64,000 nt of DNA from assembly GCA_035765775.1 (NCBI GenBank), contig DASTWV010000042.1, positions 1 through 64,000 of the forward strand, in the 5' to 3' direction. The notes under the pieces are model-generated. The model made no database searches. It saw nothing but the letters and a program-made list of their open reading frames with translations, and was not told the origin of the DNA. Of this stretch, positions 37,714 to 50,277 are shown piece after piece; position 1 is the first letter of the stretch, and the number at the start of each line of letters is the position of its first letter. Source of the DNA: Actinomycetota bacterium. Its GTDB lineage: Bacteria > Actinomycetota > CADDZG01 > JAHWKV01 > JAOPZY01. Both the position numbers and the translations under genes were made by a program.

Positions 37714-38196
37714 CTAGCCCAGCATCGTGATCGTCGGTGGCTCCCAGTGCCGGCGGGGCAGCCCGTAGGGATCCACCATGGCCGGCGGCGGGGCCAGGAC
37801 GATCGGTCCCGGGACGGGCAGCATCTCCCCCGGGGCGGGCAGGGCCACCGCCGGGGTCTCGACCACGGTGAGGGACGTCCCGCCCTCCTCGGGCCGGACC
37901 AGGAACTCCACCCGTGACCCGGGGATGCGCTCGGGTGCCTGGCCCCCGGGCGCCACCGGCGCGGGGAGCCAGCGGAAGGCGAAGCGCTCGGGGGCGTCCA
38001 CCACCTCGATGATCGCCCGCCGGAGGTGCCCGGCGGCGTCCCGGAAGACCAGCCGCCCGCCCGGGCGCAGATCGAGGGTGACGACCTCCTCGCCGAACCA
38101 CTCGGAGAGCTTTTCGGGACGGGTCAGTGCGGCCCACACCTCCCAGGTCCCCGCAGTAAAGACCACCCGGCGCTCGACCTTAGCTCTGGCATCCAT
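37714..38196 (-). CDS. SRPBCC (AHSA1-like) domain protein
   Basis: A 160-aa START-like fold protein: [32 protein letters not shown], then [29 protein letters not shown]. The C-terminus has an extra proline-rich stretch ([18 protein letters not shown]) not usual in the family. ATG 38196 has GGGAGGGTCGGAG upstream. It is the first gene before the ArsR regulator. Ligand unknown. Confidence 0.87.
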   Translation of the reverse strand: MDARAKVERRVVFTAGTWEVWAALTRPEKLSEWFGEEVVTLDLRPGGRLVFRDAAGHLRRAIIEVVDAPERFAFRWLPAPVAPGGQAPERIPGSRVEFLVRPEEGGTSLTVVETPAVALPAPGEMLPVPGPIVLAPPPAMVDPYGLPRRHWEPPTITMLG

Positions 38197-38221
38197 CTCC
38201 GACCCTCCCTGTGCAATCATT

Positions 38222-38271
38222 CAGTTGCGTCTTCGGCCACGGGCGGGCTACACTCGCAACCAACCAGTTGC
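38222..38271. promoter_or_regulatory. Possible ArsR operator between SRPBCC and clpP
   Basis: CAGTTGC at 38222-38228 and GCAAC-N6-GTTGC at 38256-38271 repeat the same half-site in the short divergent region. The second is an inverted repeat. ArsR regulators paired with SRPBCC genes often bind CAACT/AGTTG-type palindromes, so this may be the site. It is only a pattern match. Confidence 0.35.
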
Positions 38272-38298
38272 AGTATATGCACGAGGAGGCCCGCACGC

Positions 38299-38970
38299 AT
38301 GAGTGAATACCTGGTCCCGATGGTCGTCGAAACTACGCTGCGGGGGGAGCGGGCCTACGACATCTACTCCCGCCTGCTCTCCGAGCGCATCGTGTTCCTG
38401 GGCACCCAGATCGACGACGGGGTGGCCAACATCGTCACGGCCCAGCTCCTGCACCTCGAGTCGGAGGACGCCGACCGGGACATCAACCTGTACGTCAACT
38501 CGCCCGGGGGGTCGGTCTCGGCGATGCTGGCGATCTACGACACCATGCAGATGGTGGCATGCGACGTCTCGACGTGGTGCGTCGGCTTCGCCGCCTCGGC
38601 GGCGGCAGTGGTGCTCGCCGGCGGGGCAGCCGGGAAGCGCTTCGCCCTGCCGCACGCCAGCATCCTGATCCACCAGCCGCACGGCCAGGTGGGCGGGCAG
38701 GCGGTGGACATCGAGATCCACGCCCGGGAGATCCTGCGCCAGCGCCGCCTGGTGGACGAGATCCTGGCCCAGCACACCGGCAAGGCGGTGGAGCAGATCT
38801 CGGCCGACACCGACCGCGACTTCATCATGACCCCGGAGCAGGCGGTCGGCTACGGACTCATCGACCGGGTCGCCGAGGCCCGGGCGGCCAAGCGTGCCCG
38901 CCTGGGGGGTGCCGCGGCGGGCCGGGCGGGCGCAGGCTTGGCGGGCGGGTTCGGTAGCCTCGCCCCATGA
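38299..38970 (+). CDS. clpP: ATP-dependent Clp protease proteolytic subunit
   Basis: A 223-aa ClpP-family serine protease. The catalytic triad is visible: Ser in [11 protein letters not shown] (about residue 98), His in ILIHQPHG (about 123) and Asp in SADTDRDF (about 172). [19 protein letters not shown] is the substrate-binding strand. The usual GQAASMGA is GFAASAAA, a divergent form. The Gly/Ala-rich tail is extra. ATG 38299 has GAGGAGG. It overlaps the YqeB-like gene by ATGA. It is not beside clpX, so it is probably a secondary ClpP. Confidence 0.9.
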   Translation: MSEYLVPMVVETTLRGERAYDIYSRLLSERIVFLGTQIDDGVANIVTAQLLHLESEDADRDINLYVNSPGGSVSAMLAIYDTMQMVACDVSTWCVGFAASAAAVVLAGGAAGKRFALPHASILIHQPHGQVGGQAVDIEIHAREILRQRRLVDEILAQHTGKAVEQISADTDRDFIMTPEQAVGYGLIDRVAEARAAKRARLGGAAAGRAGAGLAGGFGSLAP

Positions 38971-39782
38971 AGGTGAGGCTGGACGGACCGGGCGCAGTCA
39001 TCGTGCGGGGCAGTGGCGACGTGGGCTCCGCCATCGCCCACCGTCTCTTCAGCTCGGGGTACCGCGTGGTCATCCACGACGGCCCATCCCCCTCGGCGCC
39101 CCGGCGGGGCATGGCGTTCACCGACGCCGTCTTCGACGGATCGGCCACCCTGGAGGGCGTCGAGGCCCGCCGGGTCGACGATCCGGCCGGTCTGGTGGCC
39201 GCCCTGGCCGGCCGCGCCTGGGTGCCCGTCTGCGTTGCGGACCTGGAGGCGGTCCTGGCCGCCGTCCCGGCTGCAGTGCTGGTGGACGCCCGCATGCGCA
39301 AGCGGGCAACCCCGCAGGCCCAGATCGGCCTCGCCCCGCTCACCATCGGTGTGGGGCCCAACTTTGTCGCCGGGCAGACCACCGACCTGGTCATCGAGAC
39401 CAGCTGGGGCGACCAACTCGGCACCGTCATCACCGCCGGGCGCTCGCTGGACCTGGCCGGGGAGCCGCGCACCTACGGCGGGCACGCCCGGGACCGCTTC
39501 GTCTACGCCCCGGCGGGCGGCGTTTTCCGCACCGGGCACAACATCGCCGAGGTCGTGGAGGCCGGGGAGGTCATCGCCACGCTGGACGGCGCCGAGCTCG
39601 TCGCCCCACTGCCCGGGATCCTGCGGGGGCTGGTGCACGACGGGGTGACCATTGCCGCCGGCACCAAGTGCATCGAGGTCGACCCGCGGGGGGATCCGGC
39701 CTTCGTGCGGGGGATCGGCGAGCGCCCGGGGGCGATCGCCCGGGGGGTCCGGGCGGCCATCGAGGGCTGGCCCGACTCGTAG
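38967..39782 (+). CDS. YqeB/EF2563-like molybdenum-hydroxylase accessory protein
   Basis: A 271-aa protein matching the EF2563/YqeB family, named for selenium-dependent molybdenum hydroxylase systems. It opens [28 protein letters not shown], a Rossmann-type nucleotide loop, followed by [13 protein letters not shown] and a later biotin-lipoyl-like part ([21 protein letters not shown]). ATG 38967 overlaps the clpP stop. The family usually sits with XdhC-type genes; here those are 20 kb away in the CO dehydrogenase locus. Confidence 0.82.
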   Translation: MKVRLDGPGAVIVRGSGDVGSAIAHRLFSSGYRVVIHDGPSPSAPRRGMAFTDAVFDGSATLEGVEARRVDDPAGLVAALAGRAWVPVCVADLEAVLAAVPAAVLVDARMRKRATPQAQIGLAPLTIGVGPNFVAGQTTDLVIETSWGDQLGTVITAGRSLDLAGEPRTYGGHARDRFVYAPAGGVFRTGHNIAEVVEAGEVIATLDGAELVAPLPGILRGLVHDGVTIAAGTKCIEVDPRGDPAFVRGIGERPGAIARGVRAAIEGWPDS

Positions 39783-40155
39783 CCTGCCGGGCCTGGTCGG
39801 GCCGGACTAGAACTAGGTTGCGGGTTCCGTCTTGCACCCGGGCGCGCTGCCACCCCGGGGGGGTGGGTGGCGAGCGCTCGTTCAGGGCCGCATGGCCGCC
39901 GGGGGGAGACGGCACTGCGGCGAGACGGCCGGTGAGGCGAGCCGGGAAGCGGATCCCGGGGGGGTTCGGGCAGAGTTCCTGACCTTGACCCGGCCCGTGT
40001 CTTCCAACCGACCGTCGAGCTATACATAGTTTCGGCCCAGAACCTCCCCTTGAACATGGCGCGTCATGACCATTTCTTCATAGTCAACTTGGGGGATGCC
40101 GGCTAGTTACCGCGGCAGTCAACTCCACGATTTGACCGGGTTTGGACCAGATGAG
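39783..40155. other. Intergenic region (373 bp)
   Basis: No gene is seen. The left half is very G-rich, with GGGGGGGTGGGTGG at 39859-39872 and GGGGGGTTCGGG near 39958. The right half becomes more AT-rich before the tRNA gene. It follows yqeB and faces the 3' end of tRNA-Gly. I found no convincing terminator or riboswitch. Confidence 0.5.
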
Positions 40156-40226
40156 AGCGGATGAGGGGAATCGAACCCCCGCCTGAAGCTTGGGAAGCTT
40201 CCGTTCTACCATTGAACTACATCCGC
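40156..40226 (-). tRNA. tRNA-Gly (anticodon CCC)
   Basis: A 71-nt cloverleaf on the minus strand. The acceptor stem is GCGGATG/CATCCGC, the anticodon stem GAAGC/GCTTC with loop TTCCCAA (anticodon CCC), the T stem GGGGG/CCCCT with loop TTCGATT, and the discriminator base is T, as is usual for tRNA-Gly. The 3' CCA is not encoded. Confidence 0.93.
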
Positions 40227-40241
40227 ACGTTCGGACTCATT

Positions 40242-42257
40242 CTAGCCTTCGGCCGCCGACACAACCTCCTCGAGGATCTCGGCCAGATCCCTGACCTCCA
40301 CCTGGCCGTCGGCGCCCCGCTCGGTGACTCCGTCGCCCAGCATGATGTGGCAGAACGGGCAGCCGACCCCGATGACGTCGGTGCCCACGGCCAGCGCCTC
40401 GTCCACCCGGTCCAGGTTGACCTTCTTGCCCACCCGCTCCTCCATCCACATCCGGCCCCCGCCCGCCCCGCAGCAGAAGGTGTGCCGGCCGTGGCGGTGG
40501 AGCTCCTTGCAGGGCGCGCCGGCGCTGCCGAGGATGCTGCGGGGGGCCGCCAGGATGTCGTTGTGGCGGGCGGCGTAGCACGGGTCGTGGTAGGCCACGC
40601 TGCGCAGGTAGTCCCGCTCGATGGGCAGCTTCCCCTCCGCCACCAGCTCGGCGAGGAACTCGCTGTGATGGCGCACCTGGTAGTTCCCGCCGAACTGCGG
40701 GTACTCGCGGCTCAAGGTGTTGAAGCAGTGCGGGCAGGCGGTGACGATCCTGGTCACCTGGTTGGCCTCCAGCGTTTCGATGTTGGCCTTGGCCATGGAC
40801 TGGTAGAGGTACTCGTGGCCCAAGCGGCGGGCCGGGTCCCCGTTGCACCCTTCCCCCGGGCCGAGGATGGCGAAGCGCACGCCGGCCCGCTGCATCAGCC
40901 GGGCGAAGGCCCGGACCACCCGCTTGTTGCGGTCGTCGAAGGCCCCGGCGCAGCCCACCCAGTACAGGACATCGAACTCGCCAGGCTGGACGTCCTTGCC
41001 CACCACCGCTACGTCGAGGCCGGCCGTCCAATCCAGGCGCGCCCGGGCCGGGAGCCCCCAGGGGTTGCCCGAGTTCTCGAGGTTCCGGAGCGCCCCCCCC
41101 ATCTCCTTGGGGAACCGGGCCTCCATCATCACCAGGTTGCGCCGCAGATCGATGATGTGGTCGATGTGCTCGATATCGACCGGGCAGTTGTACACGCACG
41201 CCCCGCAGGTCGTGCAGTCCCACACCACCTCGTCGTCGATCACCCCTGGGTTGAGCGGCGTCTTCTCGACCGCCGGCCCGCCGTGCGCTGCGGCCACGAG
41301 GGCCGGCCCGGTCTCCAGCAGGTGGTCGCGGAGCTCCATCACCAGGAGCTTGGGCGACAGCGGCTTGCCGGTGTTCCACGCCGGGCACTCCGCCTGGCAG
41401 CGGCCGCATTCCGTGCAGGTGACGGTGTCGAGCAGCTGCTTCCACGACAAGTCGGTGACCGTCGCCGCCCCGATGACGTCGTCGTCGGCCATGTTCTCGA
41501 AGTCGATGTCCGGGACCTTGAGGGCGCCCCGGGGCCGGCTGGCCCGGGAGGAGAAGAACACGTTGAAGGGGGCCGTGACGATGTGGAGGTGCTTCGAGTA
41601 GCCGAGGTACACCAGGAAGCCGAGCACCAGCAGGGAGTGGACCCACAGCAGGGCGGTGTTCCAATTGTGCAGCGCCGCCGGCGTCAGCCCGCTGAAGACA
41701 TGCCGGGCGACGAGATTGCCGAGGTAGGCGGCCCGGGCCGGGTACGGGAACTGGTGGCGGGCGATGCCAGTGGCCCGCAGGCCGAGGATCGAGACCATGA
41801 TCCCGGTGATCGCCAGCAGGATCCGGTCGGCCTCGCCCAGGTGGGAGCCCCGGAACCGGCCCGGCCGCACGACTTTGCGGATGACCACGGCGGTCACCAC
41901 GCCCAGCAGCACGAGAGCGACGAAGGTGTCCTGCACAGCGGCCAGCGCCCCCCAGTGCCCGATCACCGGCAAGGCGAAGTGGGCCGAATAGGCGGAGCCG
42001 AAGGCCTCGACGATGGTGGTGAACAGCACGAGGAAGCCCCAGAAGATGAAGGCGTGCATGAGGCCGGGGGCAGGCCACTGCAGCAGTTTCTCCTGTCCGA
42101 GGACCACCGCCAGCTCCCGGCGGACGCGGGCCCCCAGGTGGTCGAGGCGGGGCTCCGGACGCCCGAGGCGCAGGTAGGAGACGAGTTGCCACGCCCGGCG
42201 CCCGGCGAGGCCCAGCCCGGCGGCGATGGCCAGCGTCATGAGGACTTTGGTGACCAC
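40242..42257 (-). CDS. Membrane-bound (Fe-S) heterodisulfide-reductase-like oxidoreductase
   Basis: A 671-aa protein fusing a membrane domain to an electron-transfer domain. About six helices (residues 1-245) resemble the cytochrome b-type NarI-like subunit. Next come two 4Fe-4S motifs, CTECGRCQAECP and CTTCGACVYNCP, then a CCG-type domain with VGCAGAFD, CPHCFNT, YHDPCYAARHN and FCCGAGGG. Such proteins pass electrons between a soluble partner (for example an acyl-CoA dehydrogenase/ETF system) and quinone. GTG 42257 is the start. It ends 15 bp from the tRNA gene. Confidence 0.88.
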   Translation of the reverse strand: MVTKVLMTLAIAAGLGLAGRRAWQLVSYLRLGRPEPRLDHLGARVRRELAVVLGQEKLLQWPAPGLMHAFIFWGFLVLFTTIVEAFGSAYSAHFALPVIGHWGALAAVQDTFVALVLLGVVTAVVIRKVVRPGRFRGSHLGEADRILLAITGIMVSILGLRATGIARHQFPYPARAAYLGNLVARHVFSGLTPAALHNWNTALLWVHSLLVLGFLVYLGYSKHLHIVTAPFNVFFSSRASRPRGALKVPDIDFENMADDDVIGAATVTDLSWKQLLDTVTCTECGRCQAECPAWNTGKPLSPKLLVMELRDHLLETGPALVAAAHGGPAVEKTPLNPGVIDDEVVWDCTTCGACVYNCPVDIEHIDHIIDLRRNLVMMEARFPKEMGGALRNLENSGNPWGLPARARLDWTAGLDVAVVGKDVQPGEFDVLYWVGCAGAFDDRNKRVVRAFARLMQRAGVRFAILGPGEGCNGDPARRLGHEYLYQSMAKANIETLEANQVTRIVTACPHCFNTLSREYPQFGGNYQVRHHSEFLAELVAEGKLPIERDYLRSVAYHDPCYAARHNDILAAPRSILGSAGAPCKELHRHGRHTFCCGAGGGRMWMEERVGKKVNLDRVDEALAVGTDVIGVGCPFCHIMLGDGVTERGADGQVEVRDLAEILEEVVSAAEG

Positions 42258-42334
42258 CCCGAGATCCTACGGTTCAGCGGCCGCCGCCGGTTAGCTGCCG
42301 GTCAGCGGGCCGTCAATTTGTCGAAATTTGAAGT

Positions 42335-42377
42335 CTGTGAGTGGTGAGGTCCCTCCAGCACCCCCAAACACTCACAG
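42335..42377. repeat. 9-bp inverted repeat
   Basis: CTGTGAGTG (42335-42343) and CACTCACAG (42369-42377) are perfectly inverted with a 25-nt gap. The repeat lies between the Fe-S gene start and the coiled-coil gene end. Use as operator or hairpin is unknown. Confidence 0.4.
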
Positions 42378-42431
42378 CCGCGTCGCGGGAGGAGATTTTC
42401 CCCGAAGCCGCCTGCGGAAGACGCCGGAGGC

Positions 42432-42791
42432 TCAGCCTCCGCGGCTGATGATCTGCGCCCGCAGGGTCGAGAGCTCCTGCTGGCGCTTGGCCAGGTCCCG
42501 GGCCTCGGCCGACTGGCTCTGCAGTTCCTTCAGGGTGGCGTCCACCGCTGCAGAGCGGGTCTTCATCTCCTGCTTCAGCGACTCGATCTCGGCGGCCGCC
42601 GCCCGGGTGGTCCGGCCAAAGGCATTCTTCGGGGCATCCTGGAGCTGCTTCAGCCGGGCATTCATGTCCCGGACCTGCTGGGCGCCCATGTTCGACTGCC
42701 CGAGCGAGGTGCGCGACGCCTGCTGGAGCGTGTGCAGGCGCTGCTCGACCCGAGCAAGTTCGGTCTCGACGTCGCGAAGGTTGATGCCCAC
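42432..42791 (-). CDS. Small coiled-coil protein of unknown function
   Basis: A 119-aa protein that is almost wholly predicted coiled coil (residues 5-112), with heptads such as VEQRLHTLQQ, MNARLKQLQD and LKQEMKTRSAAVDATLKELQSQ. There is no signal or membrane helix. GTG 42791 follows GGGAGGGG. It is divergent from dnaK. I recognise no family. A GGAGGCT-C-AGCCTCC hairpin at 42426-42440 spans its stop. Confidence 0.72.
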   Translation of the reverse strand: MGINLRDVETELARVEQRLHTLQQASRTSLGQSNMGAQQVRDMNARLKQLQDAPKNAFGRTTRAAAAEIESLKQEMKTRSAAVDATLKELQSQSAEARDLAKRQQELSTLRAQIISRGG

Positions 42792-42838
42792 CCCCTCCCG
42801 GCTCCGGCTACCCGATATCTGCTCGCGTAGCCTACTAA

Positions 42839-44902
<2,064 letters not shown>

Positions 44903-44959
44903 GCCCCCGAGCCGCCCCCAGCGCCCCCGACCCGAGCCAAAGAGGAGGACTGATACGAC

Positions 44960-45592
44960 ATGGATGAGCAGAGGACCCCACCCGAAGGGCCACCCCGGCA
45001 GGTCACCATCCGTGACCGCCGCCGGGTCAACCCCGAAGGCAGCCGCCCGGTCGAGGCGGTGCGCACCGCGCCCGCGCCCAGCGCAGGCGGCGGGGCGCCG
45101 GAGCCGGAGAGCGCGACCCCCGAGCCGGCGGTGCCGGACACCGGCGCGCAGCTGGCCGCCGCCCAGGCGGAGGCGGCGGGCCACCTGGAGGATCTGCAGC
45201 GCCTCAAGGCGGAGTTCGACAACTACCGCAAGCGCATCGTGAAGGAGCAGACCGGGCTGGTCGAGCGGGCGGCGGCGGGGCTGGCGTTCCGGCTCCTGCC
45301 GGTGCTGGACAGCTTCGAGCTGGCGGTCGCCTCGGCCGAGGGAACCCGGGACTTCGAGCGCATGCTGAAGGGCATCGAGATGGTCTTCGGCGAGCTGAAG
45401 GAGGTGCTGGGTTCCGAGGGCCTCGAGCGCATCGATGCCCGGGGCAAGTCCTTCGACCCCAACCTGCACGAGGCCGCCCTCGAGGTGGACGGCGACGGCC
45501 GGGGCGAACCGTATGTCGCCGAGGAGCTGCGCACGGGTTACACGTTCAAGGGCCGGGTGCTGCGCCCGGCGATGGTCAAGGTGGCACGCTAG
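44960..45592 (+). CDS. grpE: Nucleotide exchange factor GrpE
   Basis: A 210-aa protein. The first 85 residues are disordered and Pro/Glu-rich; the coiled part contains EDLQRLKAEFDNYRKRIVKEQ, followed by the beta domain with FDPNLHEAALEV and GYTFKGRVLRPAMVKVAR. It releases ADP from DnaK. ATG 44960 has GAGGAGG upstream. It sits 57 bp after dnaK. Confidence 0.96.
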   Translation: MDEQRTPPEGPPRQVTIRDRRRVNPEGSRPVEAVRTAPAPSAGGGAPEPESATPEPAVPDTGAQLAAAQAEAAGHLEDLQRLKAEFDNYRKRIVKEQTGLVERAAAGLAFRLLPVLDSFELAVASAEGTRDFERMLKGIEMVFGELKEVLGSEGLERIDARGKSFDPNLHEAALEVDGDGRGEPYVAEELRTGYTFKGRVLRPAMVKVAR

Positions 45593-45621
45593 GCCGGCGC
45601 ACGGAGCCGGGGGAGACGGAC

Positions 45622-46623
<1,002 letters not shown>

Positions 46624-46628
46624 GGGCA

Positions 46629-47123
46629 ATGGGTGCCGGCGGCTACGACCCGGACGGCAGGCTGTCCAGCGACTTCGCCGAGCCCTACTCCGAGCCCTAC
46701 TCCGAGCGGGCGGTGTACGTGATCAGCGTGGCGGCCGACCTGGCCGGGGTGCACCCCCAGACCCTGCGCATCTACGAACGCAAGGGCCTCCTGTCCCCGA
46801 AGCGCACCCCAGGCAACAGCCGGCGGTACTCCGAGCGGGACGTCGAGCGGCTGCGCCAGATCCAGCGCCTCACCCAGGAGGGGGTCAACCTCGCCGGGGT
46901 GCGCATCATCATGGAGATGCAGCGCCGCCTCGATGAGATGCAGCGCAACCTCGACGCCCGCCGCCAGGCAGTGGCGGAGGCCGCCGAGGAGCGCCCACCG
47001 GCGGGCCGGCCCACCCGGCCGCACTGGGGCGTCCTCGCCCGGCTCGACGATGTCCGCAACATCTATGAACTGCGCGCCGGACCTCGGTCCGCGCCCCGCG
47101 CGGGCCCCGGAGCCCGGGGCTGA
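46629..47123 (+). CDS. hspR: Heat-shock repressor HspR (MerR family)
   Basis: A 164-aa repressor with YVISVAADLAGVHPQTLRIYERKGLLSPKRT and NSRRYSERDVERLRQIQRLTQEGVNLAGVRIIM, typical of HspR. The coiled C-terminus (MQRRLDEMQRNLDARRQ) follows. ATG 46629 is favoured by AGGTGA 5 bp upstream; GTG 46620 overlapping the dnaJ stop is an alternative. A duplicated SEPY segment (EPYSEPYSE) precedes the DNA-binding part. It likely binds the HAIR-like site at 42937. Confidence 0.95.
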   Translation: MGAGGYDPDGRLSSDFAEPYSEPYSERAVYVISVAADLAGVHPQTLRIYERKGLLSPKRTPGNSRRYSERDVERLRQIQRLTQEGVNLAGVRIIMEMQRRLDEMQRNLDARRQAVAEAAEERPPAGRPTRPHWGVLARLDDVRNIYELRAGPRSAPRAGPGARG

Positions 47124-47142
47124 GAAGCCACGGAAGCGCAAG

Positions 47143-47164
47143 GTATTCAAGGAGTATTCAAGGA
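47143..47164 (+). repeat. Tandem 11-bp repeat before clpB
   Basis: GTATTCAAGGA occurs twice in direct tandem (47143-47153, 47154-47164). The core ATTCAAG differs by one base from the HAIR half-site ACTCAAG, so it may be a weak HspR site for clpB. AAGGAGG at its end serves as ribosome site. Confidence 0.4.
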
Positions 47165-47177
47165 GGCTGATGCCGAG

Positions 47178-49799
47178 ATGGACCTCAACAAACTGACCCG
47201 ACGCTCGCAGGAGGCGCTCGCCGCCGCCCAGGCGCTGGCCACCCAACGCAACCACCAGATCATCGAGCCCGAGCACCTGCTCCACGCCCTGCTCTCCTCG
47301 CCCGAGGGCGTCGTCTTCGGCGTCGTGCAGCGCCTCGGGGCGGTGCCCACCACGCTCCGGGAGCGGGTGGATGCCCTGCTCGCCCGCATCCCCAAGGTGT
47401 ACGGCGGCGGCGGCGAGGCCCGCATCGGCCCGGCGCTGTCCAAGGTGCTGGACCGCGCCTTCACCGAGGCCGAGAAGCTGACCGACGAGTACGTCTCCAC
47501 CGAGCACCTGCTCCTGGGCCTGGTCGAGACCGCCGGGTCCACCCGGCTCGGCCCGGTGTTCGCCGAGTTCGACATCACCCGCGACCGCCTGCTGGCCGCC
47601 CTGGTGGAGATCCGGGGCACCCAGCGCGTGACCTCGCAGGACCCCGAGAGCACCTACCAGGCCCTCGAGCGCTTCGGCCGGGACCTGACCGACCTGGCCC
47701 GCAAGGGCAAGCTGGACCCGGTCATCGGCCGGGACGACGAGATCCGCCGGGTCATGCAGGTGCTGTCCCGGCGCACCAAGAACAACCCGGTGCTCATCGG
47801 CGAGCCGGGGGTGGGCAAGACCGCCATCGTCGAGGGCATCGCCCGGCGGATCGTGGACGGGGACATCCCCGAGTCGTTGCGGGACAAGCGGATCATGGCC
47901 CTGGACATCGGCTCGATGGTGGCCGGCTCCAAGTACCGGGGCGAGTTCGAGGAGCGGATGAAGGCGGTACTGAAGGAGATCGTCGACTCCCACGGCGAGG
48001 TCATCACGTTCGTGGACGAGTTGCACACCATCGTGGGTGCCGGCGGCGCCGAGGGCGCGGTGGACGCCGGCAACATGATCAAGCCCATGCTGGCCCGGGG
48101 CGAGCTGCGCATGATCGGCGCTACCACGCTCGATGAGTACCGCAAGCACATCGAGAAGGACCCCGCCCTGGAGCGCCGCTTCCAGCCCGTGATGGTGAAC
48201 CCGCCGTCGGTGGAGGACACCATCGCCATCCTGCGCGGCCTGAAGGAACGCTACGAGGTCCACCACGGCGTGCGCATCCAGGACGCCGCCCTGGTGGCGG
48301 CCGCCATACTCTCCGACCGCTACGTCACCGGGCGCTTCCTGCCCGACAAGGCCATCGACCTCATCGACGAGGCCGCCAGCCGCCTGCGCATCGAGATCGA
48401 CTCGATGCCGATGGAGATCGACGTGGTGGAGCGTCGGCGCAAGCAGCTCGAGATCGAACGCGCCGCGCTGCGCAAGGAGACCGACGCCCCGTCGAAGGAG
48501 CGGCTCGCCCGGCTGGAGGAGGAGCTGGCCCGCCTGACCGAGGAGTCCTCCGGGCTCAAGGCGCACTGGCAGCTGGAGAAGGATGCCATCGGCCGCATCC
48601 GGACCATCAAGGCGGACATGGACAGCGCCAAGGCGGCCGCCGAGCAGGCCGAGCGGGAGGGCGACCTCGGCAAGGCCGCCGAGTTGCGCTACGGGCGCCT
48701 GGTGGAGCTGGAGAAGGACCTCCAGGAGGCCAACGCCGCCCTGAACCAGCTCCAGGCAGGCAACAAGATGCTGAAGGAGGAGGTGGACGAGGAGGACATC
48801 GCTGAGGTGGTCGCCCGCTGGACCGGCATCCCGGTGTCCCGGCTGCTGGAGGGCGAGCTGCAGAAGCTGGTCCGCATGGAGGACGCCCTGCACACCCGGG
48901 TCATCGGCCAGGACCAGGCGGTGTCCGCGGTGGCGAACGCCATCCGGCGGTCCCGGGCGGGCCTGGCGGACCCCAACCGGCCCATCGGCTCCTTCCTGTT
49001 CCTCGGCCCGACGGGCGTCGGCAAGACCGAGCTCGCCCGGGCGCTGGCGGAGTTCCTCTTTGATGACGAGCGGGCGGTGATCCGCCTGGACATGAGCGAG
49101 TACATGGAGAAGCACACGGTGTCCCGGCTCTACGGCGCCCCGCCGGGCTACGTCGGCTACGACGAGGGCGGCCAGCTCACCGAGGCGGTGCGCCGCCGGC
49201 CCTACGCCGTGGTCCTGCTGGACGAGATCGAGAAGGCCCACCCCGACGTCTTCAACGTGCTCCTCCAGGTCATGGACGACGGCCGCATGACCGACGGCCA
49301 GGGGCGCACGGTGGATTTCCGCAACACCATCCTGATCATGACCTCGAACGTGGGGTCGGGTTGGATCCTGAGCCTGACCAACGAGGGCAGGGACGACGAG
49401 CACATGTCCGAGAAGGTGATGGAAGCCGTGCGGGAGACCTTCAAGCCCGAGTTCCTGAACCGGGTGGACGAGATCGTCGTGTTCCGGCGCCTCTCCGAGG
49501 ACCAGCTCGGGGCCATCGTCGACATCCAGCTCGGCTGGCTGGCCCGGCGCATGGCCCAGCGCCGGATCGGTCTCGAGGTGACGCCCCCGGCCCGGGCGTA
49601 CCTGGCGCACCGGGGGTACGACCCGGCCTTCGGCGCCCGGCCGCTGCGCCGCCTGATCGCCAAGGAGCTGGCCGACCAGATCTCGATGTCGCTGCTGCAG
49701 GGCGGCTACACCGAGGGGGACACCGTGGAGGTCGATCTCGGCCCCGACGGGACCCTGACCTTCCGCAGGCAGGAGGCCCCCGTCGGCGCCGCCCCCTGA
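47178..49799 (+). CDS. clpB: ATP-dependent disaggregase ClpB
   Basis: An 873-aa Hsp100 protein. It has the N-domain, AAA1 ([27 protein letters not shown]), the coiled middle domain (about 400-530) and AAA2 ([27 protein letters not shown]). It lacks the ClpP-binding loop, as expected. With DnaK-GrpE-DnaJ it dissolves aggregates. It follows hspR by 54 bp and may share the heat-shock operon. Confidence 0.97.
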   Translation: MDLNKLTRRSQEALAAAQALATQRNHQIIEPEHLLHALLSSPEGVVFGVVQRLGAVPTTLRERVDALLARIPKVYGGGGEARIGPALSKVLDRAFTEAEKLTDEYVSTEHLLLGLVETAGSTRLGPVFAEFDITRDRLLAALVEIRGTQRVTSQDPESTYQALERFGRDLTDLARKGKLDPVIGRDDEIRRVMQVLSRRTKNNPVLIGEPGVGKTAIVEGIARRIVDGDIPESLRDKRIMALDIGSMVAGSKYRGEFEERMKAVLKEIVDSHGEVITFVDELHTIVGAGGAEGAVDAGNMIKPMLARGELRMIGATTLDEYRKHIEKDPALERRFQPVMVNPPSVEDTIAILRGLKERYEVHHGVRIQDAALVAAAILSDRYVTGRFLPDKAIDLIDEAASRLRIEIDSMPMEIDVVERRRKQLEIERAALRKETDAPSKERLARLEEELARLTEESSGLKAHWQLEKDAIGRIRTIKADMDSAKAAAEQAEREGDLGKAAELRYGRLVELEKDLQEANAALNQLQAGNKMLKEEVDEEDIAEVVARWTGIPVSRLLEGELQKLVRMEDALHTRVIGQDQAVSAVANAIRRSRAGLADPNRPIGSFLFLGPTGVGKTELARALAEFLFDDERAVIRLDMSEYMEKHTVSRLYGAPPGYVGYDEGGQLTEAVRRRPYAVVLLDEIEKAHPDVFNVLLQVMDDGRMTDGQGRTVDFRNTILIMTSNVGSGWILSLTNEGRDDEHMSEKVMEAVRETFKPEFLNRVDEIVVFRRLSEDQLGAIVDIQLGWLARRMAQRRIGLEVTPPARAYLAHRGYDPAFGARPLRRLIAKELADQISMSLLQGGYTEGDTVEVDLGPDGTLTFRRQEAPVGAAP

Positions 49800-50003
49800 G
49801 CGGCGCCGAACCGGGCTCGACCGCAACTGAAGCGATGGTCATGGGGTGCTCATGCGATGTTGGCATAGCCGCGGCAAAGCCATGCCCGCCAATCCGGAAC
49901 CGGCATCGGGGCAGGCCCGACGCCTTGCGGTGCCTCGCCGGGCGATGGGAAACTGGTGGGGCACAAGCTGCACCGAGACCATCGAAGAAAGGAGGTGATC
50001 GAC

Positions 50004-50174
50004 ATGCCGTCGCTCTGTTGAGCGGATGCTGGGGCGACCTGTAAGGTCCCGATTTCGGCTCCGACCAAGGAAGAGTTGATGCGGCGTGTTGTGGACCACC
50101 TGATCAACGTCCACAACGTTCGTCCCCCGACGAAGACCGTACTCAACTACCTGGAGACCAAGATCAAGTACTAA
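50004..50174 (+). CDS. Predicted selenoprotein, DUF1059-like (in-frame UGA = Sec)
   Basis: A 56-codon gene missed by ordinary gene finding. ATG 50004 is preceded by AAAGGAGGTGATC, complementary to the whole 16S 3' end. Codon 6 is TGA (50019-50021); the frame then continues 50 codons to TAA at 50172. Read with Sec (U) the start is MPSLCUADAGATCKV, and the rest includes TKEELMRRVVDHLINVHNV. This fits DUF1059, whose core is C-x-D-x-G-x-x-C followed by an EEL...H...H helix; U takes the place of the first conserved Cys. A hairpin (50032-50050) follows at the distance of bacterial SECIS elements. The family role is unknown; a thiol/selenol redox role is inferred. Confidence 0.8.
50032..50050 (+). 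promoter_or_regulatory. Candidate SECIS hairpin of the DUF1059-like gene
   Basis: GACC (50036-50039) pairs with GGTC (50045-50048) around loop TGTAA; GG/CC pairs outside extend it past a bulged C. The stem starts 10-14 nt after the UGA, the place where SelB binds bacterial SECIS RNA. The fold was made by eye. Confidence 0.5.
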
Positions 50175-50277
50175 GACCTTCAGGTGTGCCGGTCCCCAGG
50201 TCTTGGGGACCACCGGACACCCGTACACCTCCCACCGCCGGGGCCCAGGTCCCGGCGGTGGCGCGCCCGGGGGCGGT

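Noticed and set aside
39860-40000. A cobalamin- or Moco-type riboswitch in the GC-rich gap
   Set aside because: Some purine-rich blocks look like riboswitch cores, but no gene lies downstream on either strand in the right direction and the consensus elements do not line up.
42432-42791. The coiled-coil protein as a heat-shock accessory factor
   Set aside because: It is divergent from dnaK and carries no recognisable chaperone motif; proximity alone is not enough.
50004-50021. A five-residue leader peptide MPSLC or a broken pseudogene
   Set aside because: The frame stays open for 50 more codons with a family-like sequence and a sensible stop, and TGA falls on a conserved Cys. Sec decoding explains it better.
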